Counted from the stretch's first letter, positions 1-7,592 are shown. The stretch is DNA of 8,401 bases from Clostridia bacterium (GCA_017939855.1 JAGAZW010000140.1:1-8401), one strand, 5' to 3'. Translations and numbers: made by a program. Notes: generated by a model not told the origin, from the letters alone.

Positions 1-1609
1 AACTACCTGGTATAAGGTTACTACTTTAGACGGATTATATACAGGTTATGTATACGGCGTTTATGTAACACTCGTCGACCAACAAGAACCTCCTCAAATA
101 AATACCGATTTTGCGGCGCAATTAGCAGCTTTCCCCGAAAGCTATCATTCAGCGCTCACAGCCTTGCATAATGCACATCCTGAATGGATATTTATTGCAG
201 ATCATGTTTCGATGTCCTTTGAAACTGCGGTAGCTTCGCAGTATAACGATGTGAGAAAAATGGTAGAACTAAGTCAAGGGATAGCCTGGCGATCTTTGCA
301 AAAGGATCAATATAATTGGGATAATGATTCTTGGAAAATCCTCGACAGCGGCAGATGGGTTGCCGCATCAAGAGAGGTAATAGGATATTATATGGATCCT
401 AGAAACTTCCTTGATGAAACATATATTTATATGTTTATGAAGCAGGGCTATAATAGCTCATATCAGACCGAAGCAGGATTAAACAGAGTTATAAGCGGTA
501 CCTTTTTGGCAAACGGATACACACCAAATAGTCAAGATGAAGTGGACAAGCTTTATGGCGGTTCATATACTAAGGTAATAATGGCGGCTGCAGAAAAATC
601 AGGTGTAAGCCCATATGTAATAGCGGCAAAGATTATAACCGAACAGGGCACTACCGGTGCTTCTGCCCTCATTTCCGGCACATACGGCAGCTATCAGGGA
701 TATTATAATTTCTTAAACTGGGGAGCCTCCGGTGCTACTCAGGAGGCGGTTGTTGCAAACGGACTTCAAAAAGCAAAAGATGAGGGTTGGGACTCGAGAG
801 CTGATGCTATTATAGGCGGAGCTATAAAACTTGCCGATGGGTATATAAACGCAAAACAAGACACATATTTTTATATGAATTTCAATCTTCGTGAGCCTGA
901 TAAATACTGGCATCAGTATGCAGGTTCTGCATATGATGCTTATGTTAAGGCGTCGAATCTTTCAAAGGCGTATAAAGGGGCTTTTGATGGTGCACCGTTA
1001 GTTTTCAGTATTCCTGTATATACTTCTATCCCTGAACAAAGAGCAACAAAGGCTGATAAGGGAGATAACAGGTACAATAATTATTATCTTACTAGTATGC
1101 AGGTTTCAGGTCTTTCACCGAGTTTTAATATGTATACATATAATTATACCCTTTCTGTGACGGGTGATACTACAGTGTATATTGAATTGCCCGAGGGAGC
1201 AGCTCTTGCGTCGGCTAAGGCAAACCTTATTTCAAAGGGCGATAATTCTGTTAAGATTACAGTAAAATCCCAAACGGGATATTATGACTCATATACCCTT
1301 AATGTTGCATCTACTGTAAACTGCACATTGACTGTAACTGTAGGTGACCCACCTGCAGACGGTGAGACGCCCCCGGTGGTAATACCGCCGATTGAGGACG
1401 ACCCACCCACCTACCAAAAGGGCGATACCAATGGCGATGATAAAATTAACATTGTTGACTTAGCAAATGTTCAGAAGCATCTGCTTGGGATTATCACATT
1501 AAGTGGCAGCAATCTAGATGCTGCCGATACTAATAGTGACGGTAAGATAAATATAGTTGATTTAGCGAATGTTCAAAAACATTTACTGGGTATAATTTCA
1601 TTAATATAG
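1..1609 (+). CDS. GH73 N-acetylglucosaminidase with C-terminal dockerin (5'-partial)
   Basis: Peptidoglycan hydrolase expected to cleave the glycan strand next to N-acetylglucosamine outside the cell. The frame is open from base 2, so the start lies outside the window; a TTG at 164 falls inside a conserved region and is not the real start. In the 535 visible residues: the tail of an SH3b domain (about 1-24, WYKV...GYVYGVYV); an N-terminal region typical of clostridial endo-beta-N-acetylglucosaminidases (about 37-175, with FPESY, WVAASREV, YYMDPRNFL, YNSSYQTEAG); the glucosaminidase core (about 183-300) with likely catalytic Glu214 in IITEQGTTGASALISG; a cadherin-like beta-sandwich (about 362-438, LSPSFN...YTLSV...KGDNSVKI); a Pro-rich linker (about 449-470); and a two-repeat type I dockerin (473-535). 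The dockerin predicts docking to a cohesin, and the next gene encodes one. Domain calls come from motif recognition; the missing N-terminus presumably carries the signal peptide. Confidence 0.94.
   Translation, partial: TTWYKVTTLDGLYTGYVYGVYVTLVDQQEPPQINTDFAAQLAAFPESYHSALTALHNAHPEWIFIADHVSMSFETAVASQYNDVRKMVELSQGIAWRSLQKDQYNWDNDSWKILDSGRWVAASREVIGYYMDPRNFLDETYIYMFMKQGYNSSYQTEAGLNRVISGTFLANGYTPNSQDEVDKLYGGSYTKVIMAAAEKSGVSPYVIAAKIITEQGTTGASALISGTYGSYQGYYNFLNWGASGATQEAVVANGLQKAKDEGWDSRADAIIGGAIKLADGYINAKQDTYFYMNFNLREPDKYWHQYAGSAYDAYVKASNLSKAYKGAFDGAPLVFSIPVYTSIPEQRATKADKGDNRYNNYYLTSMQVSGLSPSFNMYTYNYTLSVTGDTTVYIELPEGAALASAKANLISKGDNSVKITVKSQTGYYDSYTLNVASTVNCTLTVTVGDPPADGETPPVVIPPIEDDPPTYQKGDTNGDDKINIVDLANVQKHLLGIITLSGSNLDAADTNSDGKINIVDLANVQKHLLGIISLI
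1424..1594 (+). repeat. Duplicated dockerin segment (two calcium-binding repeats)
   Basis: Two 23-residue repeats at 1424-1492 and 1526-1594 form the type I dockerin of the upstream hydrolase. Each has an EF-hand-like loop with Asp/Asn at calcium positions 1, 3, 5, 9 and 12 (DTNGDDKINIVD and DTNSDGKINIVD), followed by the same helix LANVQKHLLGI. Only loop positions 4 and 6 differ. The residues at loop positions 10-11, which set cohesin specificity in characterised dockerins, are Ile-Val in both copies, and the helix residues are also identical. That suggests a symmetric dockerin able to bind in either orientation. The DNA differs mostly at third codon positions, so the protein sequence is under selection. 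Confidence 0.93.
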
Positions 1610-1648
1610 GATTAAGTGTTTAAACCGCACTGTTTAGGATATTGAAAT

Positions 1649-1652
1649 GGAG
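1649..1652 (+). promoter_or_regulatory. Ribosome binding site GGAG that favours the inner start of the cohesin gene
   Basis: GGAG lies 6 nt before the ATG at 1659, which begins a classic MKKS signal peptide. An ATG at 1647, four codons upstream in frame, also has an AGGA (1636-1639) 7 nt before it, so it cannot be excluded. The GGAG overlaps that upstream ATG. Confidence 0.6.
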
Positions 1653-1658
1653 ATTATT

Positions 1659-3242
1659 ATGAAAAAAAGTTTTAAGTATGCAATTTCTTATTTTATGGTA
1701 ATAATGGTTGCCGTATCAACCTTCACATTCTCTACTTTTGCTGTAGGAGGTTCGGTAAGCTTAAATAAGTCAACTTGTAATATAGGCGACACAATTACTG
1801 TTACGGTAAACATAGATGCAGGGGAAGAAATGGCGTCGATGGAGGCTTATGTTAAATATAATAAGTCCGTCCTTTCTTTTCAAAATCAAGGGCTTATTGT
1901 GGCAGAAGGAGAAAATATCAAAATAGTGGCTACCCCAGGTGGAGCAAAAACATATCAGGCAAGTTTTTCACTTACTGCTATTGCTGCAGGCAGTGCAGAA
2001 ATTGAACTTTTTAATATAAGTTATGTTTATCTTAACGATCCTAACCTTAATCCTCAACCAAAACCTGTATCGGGAGATAAGAAAACAGTGACTGTGACAA
2101 CACCAGTTACCCCCGATCCTACACCCACTCCAAATCCCGATCCGAAGCCCGAAGACAAACCTACAAAATCCTCAAATGCTAATTTAGGTTCTCTTTCGGT
2201 AAAAGACGGTATCTTATCACCAAATTTTAATTCTGCTACCACTTCTTATACTGCGACGGTCAGATATGAAAAGGAAGAAACTACCGTTTTTGCTAATGCT
2301 CAAGTAGGAACTTCTACCGTTTCGGGAGCAGGTGACTATAAGCTTGAGGTTGGTGATAACAAGGCGATAATAACTGTTGTCGCTGAGGACGGTACTAAAA
2401 AAACGTATGAAGTAAATATTAAACGTTTAACCGAGGAAGAAACCGCAAAGCTGGATATGCCGGATATTGAACTTACTCCGTTGGACGTTGAATTGAACGG
2501 CTTCTATTATCGTGTAAGGGAGGATATATCGGATATTGCAGTGCCGCATGGCTTTATATCTGCTGTTGCTACCTATAATGACATACAGGTAGGAGTTATT
2601 ATGGATAGTGCGAGTTCTGAGTATATGTTGTATTATCTTACACAGCATGGTGCCAATATCGGAGATTACTATTTCATTAATGACTCCGGCACATTTCAGA
2701 GACTTAATTACATTACTGTAAACGGTAGACTTTATATAGTTGAGAAGCCTTACGGGAACAATACCGCCCCTGACGGATGGGAAGATTGCATCTACACTCT
2801 TCACACAGGAAAGGTACCCGCCTTTGAAGCTACCGAAAGTTCAATGAAGGGCTTCTATATTTTCTATTGTTATGTCGATGGCGAAAGGGGTTTTTACCGA
2901 TATGACAGTGTGCAGAACACAATTCAGCGTGACCCCGGATTTGACCTTAATCCTTTAAATTACGAAAAGGAAAAGGATAAGGCGGTAGGCCTTTTTGGTA
3001 GATTCATGACCATGAGTTTTGCCGGAAAAGCGGTTATTGTACTCATTCTTTTAGCCGTTTTGTTTATCATTACCATCGTTATTCTTGTTATCATAAAATT
3101 CATAAGAGGTGCAAAATCAGCGCCACAAGAGCAGGAGGCTGAGACTTTGCAGGATGCACAGGAAGAGCTTTTGCTCGATAACGAAGAAGATGATGAGAAC
3201 TTCACCTTAGGGGACGAACAGCCGACGGAGGATGAATTTTAA
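1659..3242 (+). CDS. Membrane-anchored cohesin-domain surface protein
   Basis: Probable surface receptor for dockerin-bearing proteins. From the ATG at 1659 (527 aa): signal peptide (1-28, MKKS plus hydrophobic core, likely cut after STFA); cohesin-like beta-sandwich (about 31-148, with NIGDTITVTVNID and MEAYVKYNKSVLSF matching the strand pattern of the family); Pro/Thr linker (148-170); cadherin-like beta-sandwich (about 173-257, LSPNFNSATTSYTATV...GDNKAIITV); an ectodomain I cannot assign (about 268-430, beta-rich, Tyr-rich); a transmembrane helix (about 457-482) followed by KFIRGAK; and a cytoplasmic tail with 17 Asp/Glu in the last 42 residues. The topology is therefore ectodomain out, tail in. 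It lies 49 bp after the dockerin-bearing hydrolase with no terminator between, so the two are probably one operon and binding partners. An ATG at 1647 would add four residues. The cohesin call rests on pattern recognition; binding is inferred. Confidence 0.9.
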   Translation: MKKSFKYAISYFMVIMVAVSTFTFSTFAVGGSVSLNKSTCNIGDTITVTVNIDAGEEMASMEAYVKYNKSVLSFQNQGLIVAEGENIKIVATPGGAKTYQASFSLTAIAAGSAEIELFNISYVYLNDPNLNPQPKPVSGDKKTVTVTTPVTPDPTPTPNPDPKPEDKPTKSSNANLGSLSVKDGILSPNFNSATTSYTATVRYEKEETTVFANAQVGTSTVSGAGDYKLEVGDNKAIITVVAEDGTKKTYEVNIKRLTEEETAKLDMPDIELTPLDVELNGFYYRVREDISDIAVPHGFISAVATYNDIQVGVIMDSASSEYMLYYLTQHGANIGDYYFINDSGTFQRLNYITVNGRLYIVEKPYGNNTAPDGWEDCIYTLHTGKVPAFEATESSMKGFYIFYCYVDGERGFYRYDSVQNTIQRDPGFDLNPLNYEKEKDKAVGLFGRFMTMSFAGKAVIVLILLAVLFIITIVILVIIKFIRGAKSAPQEQEAETLQDAQEELLLDNEEDDENFTLGDEQPTEDEF

Positions 3243-3254
3243 ACTTAAAAAACC

Positions 3255-3293
3255 AAACACACCCGAAGATATTTTCGGGTGTGTTTCGTTTTT
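3255..3293. terminator. Bidirectional Rho-independent terminator between convergent genes
   Basis: A perfect 13-bp inverted repeat (3255-3267 and 3274-3286, core ACACCCGAA/TTCGGGTGT) encloses a 6-nt loop. On the plus strand it is followed by CG and five T (3289-3293), ending the cohesin gene transcript. On the minus strand it is followed by GG and six T (complement of 3247-3252), ending the GH13 transcript. The last T bases on the plus strand overlap the GH13 stop codon at 3292-3294, so both operons share one compact terminator. Confidence 0.93.
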
Positions 3294-5133
3294 ACTCATA
3301 AGCTATACAAAACTCGTTTGGTTTAAGCTTTAAAATGTTGTTTTCAGGGGCAGTGCCGAAGTATTTTGTATTAAGGGAAGTGTCTTGGAGTGGCATTTCA
3401 AAGTATTCGCCGCAATTAACAGCAATTAGAACCTTTGAATTTTTAGTTTGACGAATATAGACTATATGTCCTTGTTCTGCTAAAACAGGGATATAATCCC
3501 CATCTTTGAAAGCCTCGTTCTTTCGTATTTCGCCGAGTGCTCTATAAAATTCCAAAAGCTCAGTATCACCATTTTCCCAAGGATGAAAGCCACGACAGAA
3601 GGGATCAAGAAAACCTTGAGCGCCTACTTCGTCACCGTAATATATAGATGGAACGCCGGGAAGGGTAAACTGAATGACTGCAGCAGCTTTAAGACGAGGT
3701 AGGGCATTCATATACTCTTCGTGCGAAAGCTCTTGGGTTGCTTGGCAGTTTCGGTCACCCCAATGTGTGCCGTATCTTGCGATGGCGGTAATTGCTCTGG
3801 CGGTATCGTGTGTACCAATGTGGTTCATTAAAAGTCGCACACAACAAGGAGGATAATTTTCGGTAATGTCGAGAACAGTTTTATTAAGCTTTTCGGCATC
3901 CGAATTACAAACAAAATCAATTATTGCATCCTTAAATGGATAGTTCATAACCGAATCCAATTGTTTACCACGCAAAAATCTACGTCTTGAGCCGTAGCTT
4001 ATCTTGTTAGAGGCATCTTCCCATACTTCGCCTAAAAGAAAGGAATCGGGCATTTGCTCTTTCATAGAGGAACGTATTTTATCCAAAAATTCGTCGGGGA
4101 GCTCGTCGGCAACATCAAGCCGCCAACCGCTTATACCCTGCCTTAGCCAGTGACGGATAACTCCGTTTTCGCCGGTTATAAACTCTGTAAAATCGGGATT
4201 ATTTTCATTAACCTGCGGAAGCGAGGGCACTCCCCACCAGGCTGAGTATCCACAATTGAAATTACCAAATGTATACCAGTTTCTGAAGGGTGAATCGGGG
4301 TTATCAAATGCGCCTTTACCTCCATAACGATGATGGCGGTCAAAGTAAAGGCTATCGTCGCCCGTATGGGAAAAGACACCGTCAAGGATAACTCTGATTC
4401 CCATTCGTTTGGCAGACGAGCAGAGTGATTTTAAATCCTCTGTATCGCCTAAAAGGGGATCGACTTTCATATAATCTGCCGTATTATAACGATGATTTGA
4501 ATGGGCCTCGAAGATAGGATTCAAATATATACAGGTGACACCCAAGCTTTTGAGATAATCAAGTTTTTGTTCTATACCTTTAAGGTCACCGCAGTAATAA
4601 TCGTTGCCCAAGGAATATAGGTCACAGCTTTGAATATGCTGCGGCTTTGCGGTTTTATCAGTCTGAATAAATCTGTCAGACGGTACATTCTGCTTTTGTT
4701 TTCCACTGCCAAAAAATCTGTCGGGGAAGATCTGATAAATCAGACCACCCGAAAGCCAATCTGGAGTGACAAAATCTTTAAGATATACCGTTTGTTGCCA
4801 TTTTTGGCAACGGTCAGAAACGATGCCTAATGATGTATCTGTTTTAGTAACGAAAAATTCACCATGGGAGCTTGTGTATCTGAAATAATACCAGTAAATG
4901 CCTTCGCTTAAATTAAGCGTTATATCAAAAAACTGGTAATCCTCCAGGTACTCAGCTCTTTGCATTTTATATTCCATTACGTCTTCACAGTCTTTTTGGA
5001 TTATTAAAAAAGCATCGTGGCATAAAGCGTCTTTATGTAAAAGAAGACGAAGTTTTAGCTCTTCATCCTCTTTTATGGCTCCGATATGACCTTTATAGAG
5101 AGGGTTTCTTGAATCAAAAGGATAGTAATTCAT
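3292..5133 (-). CDS. Cytoplasmic GH13 alpha-glucan hydrolase (pullulanase/neopullulanase/cyclomaltodextrinase type)
   Basis: Hydrolyses alpha-glucosidic bonds in starch, glycogen or maltooligosaccharides. The 613 residues show an N-terminal beta-sandwich (about 1-110, like CBM34 but short), then a (beta/alpha)8 barrel opening with GGLIYQIFPDRF (129-140). Conserved regions: I, DGVFSH (251-256); II, GWRLDVADE with nucleophile Asp340; III, LLGEVWED with acid/base Glu369; IV, MNHIGTHD with transition-state Asp443; region V-like LPQVNENN (305-312). A small C-terminal beta domain follows. All three catalytic acids are present. The DGVFSHTGDDS...YFDR and ASNKISYG stretches resemble intracellular clostridial enzymes grouped with type II pullulanases (GH13_39-like), so activity on alpha-1,6 as well as alpha-1,4 bonds is possible but not shown. 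No signal peptide, so cytoplasmic. The ATG starts one nucleotide after the glgP stop, with no strong Shine-Dalgarno of its own, which implies translational coupling. Confidence 0.95.
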   Translation of the reverse strand: MNYYPFDSRNPLYKGHIGAIKEDEELKLRLLLHKDALCHDAFLIIQKDCEDVMEYKMQRAEYLEDYQFFDITLNLSEGIYWYYFRYTSSHGEFFVTKTDTSLGIVSDRCQKWQQTVYLKDFVTPDWLSGGLIYQIFPDRFFGSGKQKQNVPSDRFIQTDKTAKPQHIQSCDLYSLGNDYYCGDLKGIEQKLDYLKSLGVTCIYLNPIFEAHSNHRYNTADYMKVDPLLGDTEDLKSLCSSAKRMGIRVILDGVFSHTGDDSLYFDRHHRYGGKGAFDNPDSPFRNWYTFGNFNCGYSAWWGVPSLPQVNENNPDFTEFITGENGVIRHWLRQGISGWRLDVADELPDEFLDKIRSSMKEQMPDSFLLGEVWEDASNKISYGSRRRFLRGKQLDSVMNYPFKDAIIDFVCNSDAEKLNKTVLDITENYPPCCVRLLMNHIGTHDTARAITAIARYGTHWGDRNCQATQELSHEEYMNALPRLKAAAVIQFTLPGVPSIYYGDEVGAQGFLDPFCRGFHPWENGDTELLEFYRALGEIRKNEAFKDGDYIPVLAEQGHIVYIRQTKNSKVLIAVNCGEYFEMPLQDTSLNTKYFGTAPENNILKLKPNEFCIAYE

Positions 5134-5134
5134 A

Positions 5135-7537
5135 TTATTCTACCGGATTTATATGCCAGATGTTTTTAGCATAGTCTTCAATGGAACGGTCGGCTGCAAA
5201 TATGCCGGACTTTGCAATATTAATAAGTGACATTTTATTCCAATTTTCACTATTTTGATAGAGCTCACTTGCCTTTTTCTGTATTGCGCAATAGTCGGAA
5301 AAATCAGCGAGCGCCATATAATGATCGACATTTTTGAGGGTGTTATATATATTGTCAAATCTTTTCCCGTCAATACCTCTGCCGATAAAGTCAAGCGCAT
5401 CTTTGAGTTGTGAATTATTATTATAATAATTCATAGGTGAATAACCGTTTTTCTGCAGCTTTAAAACCTCCGGGGTCTTCATACCGAAGATAAGAATGTT
5501 TTCATCACCCACAGCGCTGTGTATCTCTACATTGGCGCCGTCTTCTGTGCCGAGAGTGATAGCTCCGTTCATCATAAACTTCATATTACCCGTACCACTG
5601 GCCTCAGTTGATGCGAGAGAAATCTGTTCGCTGATTTCGGCTGCGGGAATCATAAGCTCAGCAAGAGTTACCCTGTAATCCTCAAGGAAAATAACCTTTA
5701 GCTTATCCTTTGTCATACGGTCATTGTTGATGACTGTCGAAAGCTTATAAATCATTTGTATGATTTCTTTGGCAAAGAGATAACCTGAAGCCGCCTTTGC
5801 ACCGAAGACATAGGTTTTAGGAACAAAGGGTGCATTGGGATTATTTTTAAGAAACAGATAGTCGTTTATAATGTGCAAAGCGTTGAGATGTTGACGCTTA
5901 TATTCATGGAGCCTTTTTACCTGCATATCAACAATCGAATCGGGATCCATAACAAAATTGTATTCATCTTTAAGATAGTTGGCAAGACGAATTTTGTTTG
6001 ATTTTTTTATCTGTGCGAGGCGGGAAAGAACAGCAGAGTCATCCTTAAATGCTAAAAGCTTTTCAAGATTAGATGCGTCCTTTATAAAGCCGTCACCGAT
6101 AAGCTCTGTAATAAGGGCTGTCAGCTCGGGATTCGCCTGACAAAGCCATCTGCGATGAGCTATACCGTTTGTAACATTGGTGAACTTTTCGGGTGTGAGT
6201 TTATAATAGTCGTTAAAAAGCTGATCTTTTATGATGTCGCTGTGAAGCTTAGAAACGCCGTTTACGGTGTGACAGGTGGCAACGCATAGATTCGCCATAC
6301 GAACAACACCGTTTTGTATAATGGCGAGTTTTTCTGACAAAGCAAGGTCGCCTGTGGTTGCTGCAATCTGAGCACGATATCTGCGGTCAATTTCCTCAAC
6401 AATCTGATAAATTCTTGGCAATCTTTCTTTAAAGAGTTTGATTTGCCAACATTCAAGAGCCTCAGACATAATAGTGTGATTTGTGTAGGCAACGGTTTTT
6501 GTAACGAGTTCCCAAGCTTTTTCCCAGGAATACCCGCATTCGTCAAGCAGCAAACGCATAAGTTCAGGGATAGAAAGTGTCGGATGGGTATCATTAATAT
6601 GAATGGCAACCTTTTCAGGAAGATTATCTAGTGTGTTGTATTTTCTCATATGACGAGCAAGAATATCCTGAATGGAAGCAGATACGAGGAAATATTGTTG
6701 ACGAAGTCTTAAAGATTTGCCTTCGGGATGATTATCCTCCGGATATAACACCTTTGAAATTGCTTCTGTAGTAGCTCTTTGCTCTAACGCTCTTACATAG
6801 TCACCCTGATTAAATGCGGACATATCAAAATCCTGACATTCTGCACTCCAAAGTCTAAGCGTGTTAACGGTCTTGCCGTCTTTACCAGCAACCTTCAGGT
6901 CATAAGGAACGGCTTTAACGGTCTGGTAGTCCTTGTGTTCTACGTGATGGTAGTTATTATCCCACCATTCGTCGATATGACCGTCAAAATGCACCTCGAC
7001 GGCAGAGGAGGGACGTGCTTCTAACCATACACTGCCACCGGGTAACCAAAAATCAGGCATTTCAGTTTGCCAACCGTCAACCAACTTTTGTCTGAAAATG
7101 CCGAGCTCGTATTTGATACAATAACCCATAGCCGAATACCCGCCCGAAGAAAGTCCATCAAGAAAACAGGCAGCCAGTCTTCCTAGTCCTCCGTTGCCGA
7201 GTCCTGCATCAGGTTCAAAATCATAAAGCTTATCAAGCTTGACTTTATATTTTGAAAGGGCTTTTGCCATAATATCCGTAAGTTCGAGATTGTAAAGGCT
7301 GTTTTTTAGTGAACGACCCATCAAAAACTCCATGCTCAAATAGTAAACTGTTTTTGCCTCTTGTTCATCAACCTTTTTACGAAAGTCGGCTTTCCTTTTG
7401 CTCATAATTTCATTTAATACCAGAACACACGCTTTATAAAAAATTTCATCGGATGCTTGTTCAGGACTAACACCGAAATTATGGGAAAGTTTTGTTTCAA
7501 TCATTTCGTTAAGCTGTTTTGCAGTATAATTATTCAT
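5135..7537 (-). CDS. glgP: Glycogen/maltodextrin phosphorylase
   Basis: Releases glucose-1-phosphate from the non-reducing ends of glycogen or maltodextrins using phosphate and pyridoxal phosphate (GT35). The 800 residues match the usual family length. Visible landmarks: TVYYLSMEFLMGRSL (63-77); the glycine-rich GLGNGGLGRLAACFLDG (112-128); HINDTHPTL (313-321); TNHTIMSEALE (352-362); TNVTNGIAHRRWL (453-465); VKRLHEYKRQHLN (540-552); and the PLP signature EASGTGNMKFMMNG (645-658), where Lys653 should carry the cofactor. Nothing is missing or broken. The start is supported by GGAG (7546-7549) 8 nt upstream. It is the first gene of a two-gene operon with the GH13 hydrolase, whose start lies one base after this stop, so storage glucan degradation is the likely role. 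It could equally be called a maltodextrin phosphorylase; sequence alone does not separate these. Confidence 0.98.
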   Translation of the reverse strand: MNNYTAKQLNEMIETKLSHNFGVSPEQASDEIFYKACVLVLNEIMSKRKADFRKKVDEQEAKTVYYLSMEFLMGRSLKNSLYNLELTDIMAKALSKYKVKLDKLYDFEPDAGLGNGGLGRLAACFLDGLSSGGYSAMGYCIKYELGIFRQKLVDGWQTEMPDFWLPGGSVWLEARPSSAVEVHFDGHIDEWWDNNYHHVEHKDYQTVKAVPYDLKVAGKDGKTVNTLRLWSAECQDFDMSAFNQGDYVRALEQRATTEAISKVLYPEDNHPEGKSLRLRQQYFLVSASIQDILARHMRKYNTLDNLPEKVAIHINDTHPTLSIPELMRLLLDECGYSWEKAWELVTKTVAYTNHTIMSEALECWQIKLFKERLPRIYQIVEEIDRRYRAQIAATTGDLALSEKLAIIQNGVVRMANLCVATCHTVNGVSKLHSDIIKDQLFNDYYKLTPEKFTNVTNGIAHRRWLCQANPELTALITELIGDGFIKDASNLEKLLAFKDDSAVLSRLAQIKKSNKIRLANYLKDEYNFVMDPDSIVDMQVKRLHEYKRQHLNALHIINDYLFLKNNPNAPFVPKTYVFGAKAASGYLFAKEIIQMIYKLSTVINNDRMTKDKLKVIFLEDYRVTLAELMIPAAEISEQISLASTEASGTGNMKFMMNGAITLGTEDGANVEIHSAVGDENILIFGMKTPEVLKLQKNGYSPMNYYNNNSQLKDALDFIGRGIDGKRFDNIYNTLKNVDHYMALADFSDYCAIQKKASELYQNSENWNKMSLINIAKSGIFAADRSIEDYAKNIWHINPVE

Positions 7538-7545
7538 AACAACAT

Positions 7546-7549
7546 CTCC
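7546..7549 (-). promoter_or_regulatory. Ribosome binding site of glgP
   Basis: GGAG on the minus strand, 8 nt before the glgP ATG. It fixes the start codon at 7537 and begins 5 bp downstream of the inverted repeat at 7555-7570. Confidence 0.85.
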
Positions 7550-7554
7550 GTGAT

Positions 7555-7570
7555 ATAATATGTATATTAT
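7555..7570. promoter_or_regulatory. Inverted repeat in the glgP leader (candidate operator)
   Basis: ATAATAT-GT-ATATTAT, two perfect 7-bp arms around a 2-nt centre, immediately downstream of the predicted transcription start. The 2-nt loop is too small for a good RNA hairpin, so a protein-binding DNA site is more plausible than an attenuator. AT-only arms in AT-rich DNA keep confidence modest. Confidence 0.4.
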
Positions 7571-7578
7571 TTCCCTTT

Positions 7579-7592
7579 AATAATACATTATT
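7579..7592. promoter_or_regulatory. Inverted repeat over the glgP -10 box (candidate operator)
   Basis: AATAAT-AC-ATTATT, two perfect 6-bp arms around a 2-nt centre, covering the predicted -10 hexamer. Its centre is 23 bp from the centre of the similar repeat at 7555-7570, about two helical turns. A bound dimer here would block RNA polymerase. Confidence 0.4.

Noticed and set aside
164..166. TTG as start codon of the GH73 gene
   Set aside because: The frame is open upstream to base 2 and encodes an SH3b tail and family-conserved FPESY residues, so this codon is an internal Leu.
1610..1658. Terminator or separate promoter between the two plus-strand genes
   Set aside because: The 49-bp gap has only a short GTTTAAAC palindrome and no stem with T-run, so an operon is the simpler reading.
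2104..2165. Short proline-coding DNA repeat as a mobile or CRISPR-like repeat
   Set aside because: It is just the Pro/Thr linker between two surface domains; the units are irregular and in frame.
2427..2804. Minus-strand open frame of 125 codons opposite the cohesin gene
   Set aside because: It lies wholly antisense to a gene with clear domains, has no recognisable product and no convincing ribosome binding site.
2960..3205. Minus-strand Ser/Lys-rich frame
   Set aside because: It is the complement of the acidic tail and transmembrane codons of the cohesin protein (GAA/GAT runs read as Ser/Phe), not a gene.
6262..6609. Minus-strand open frame of 115 codons inside glgP in another frame
   Set aside because: It is a shadow of the conserved phosphorylase sequence with an unnatural-looking composition.
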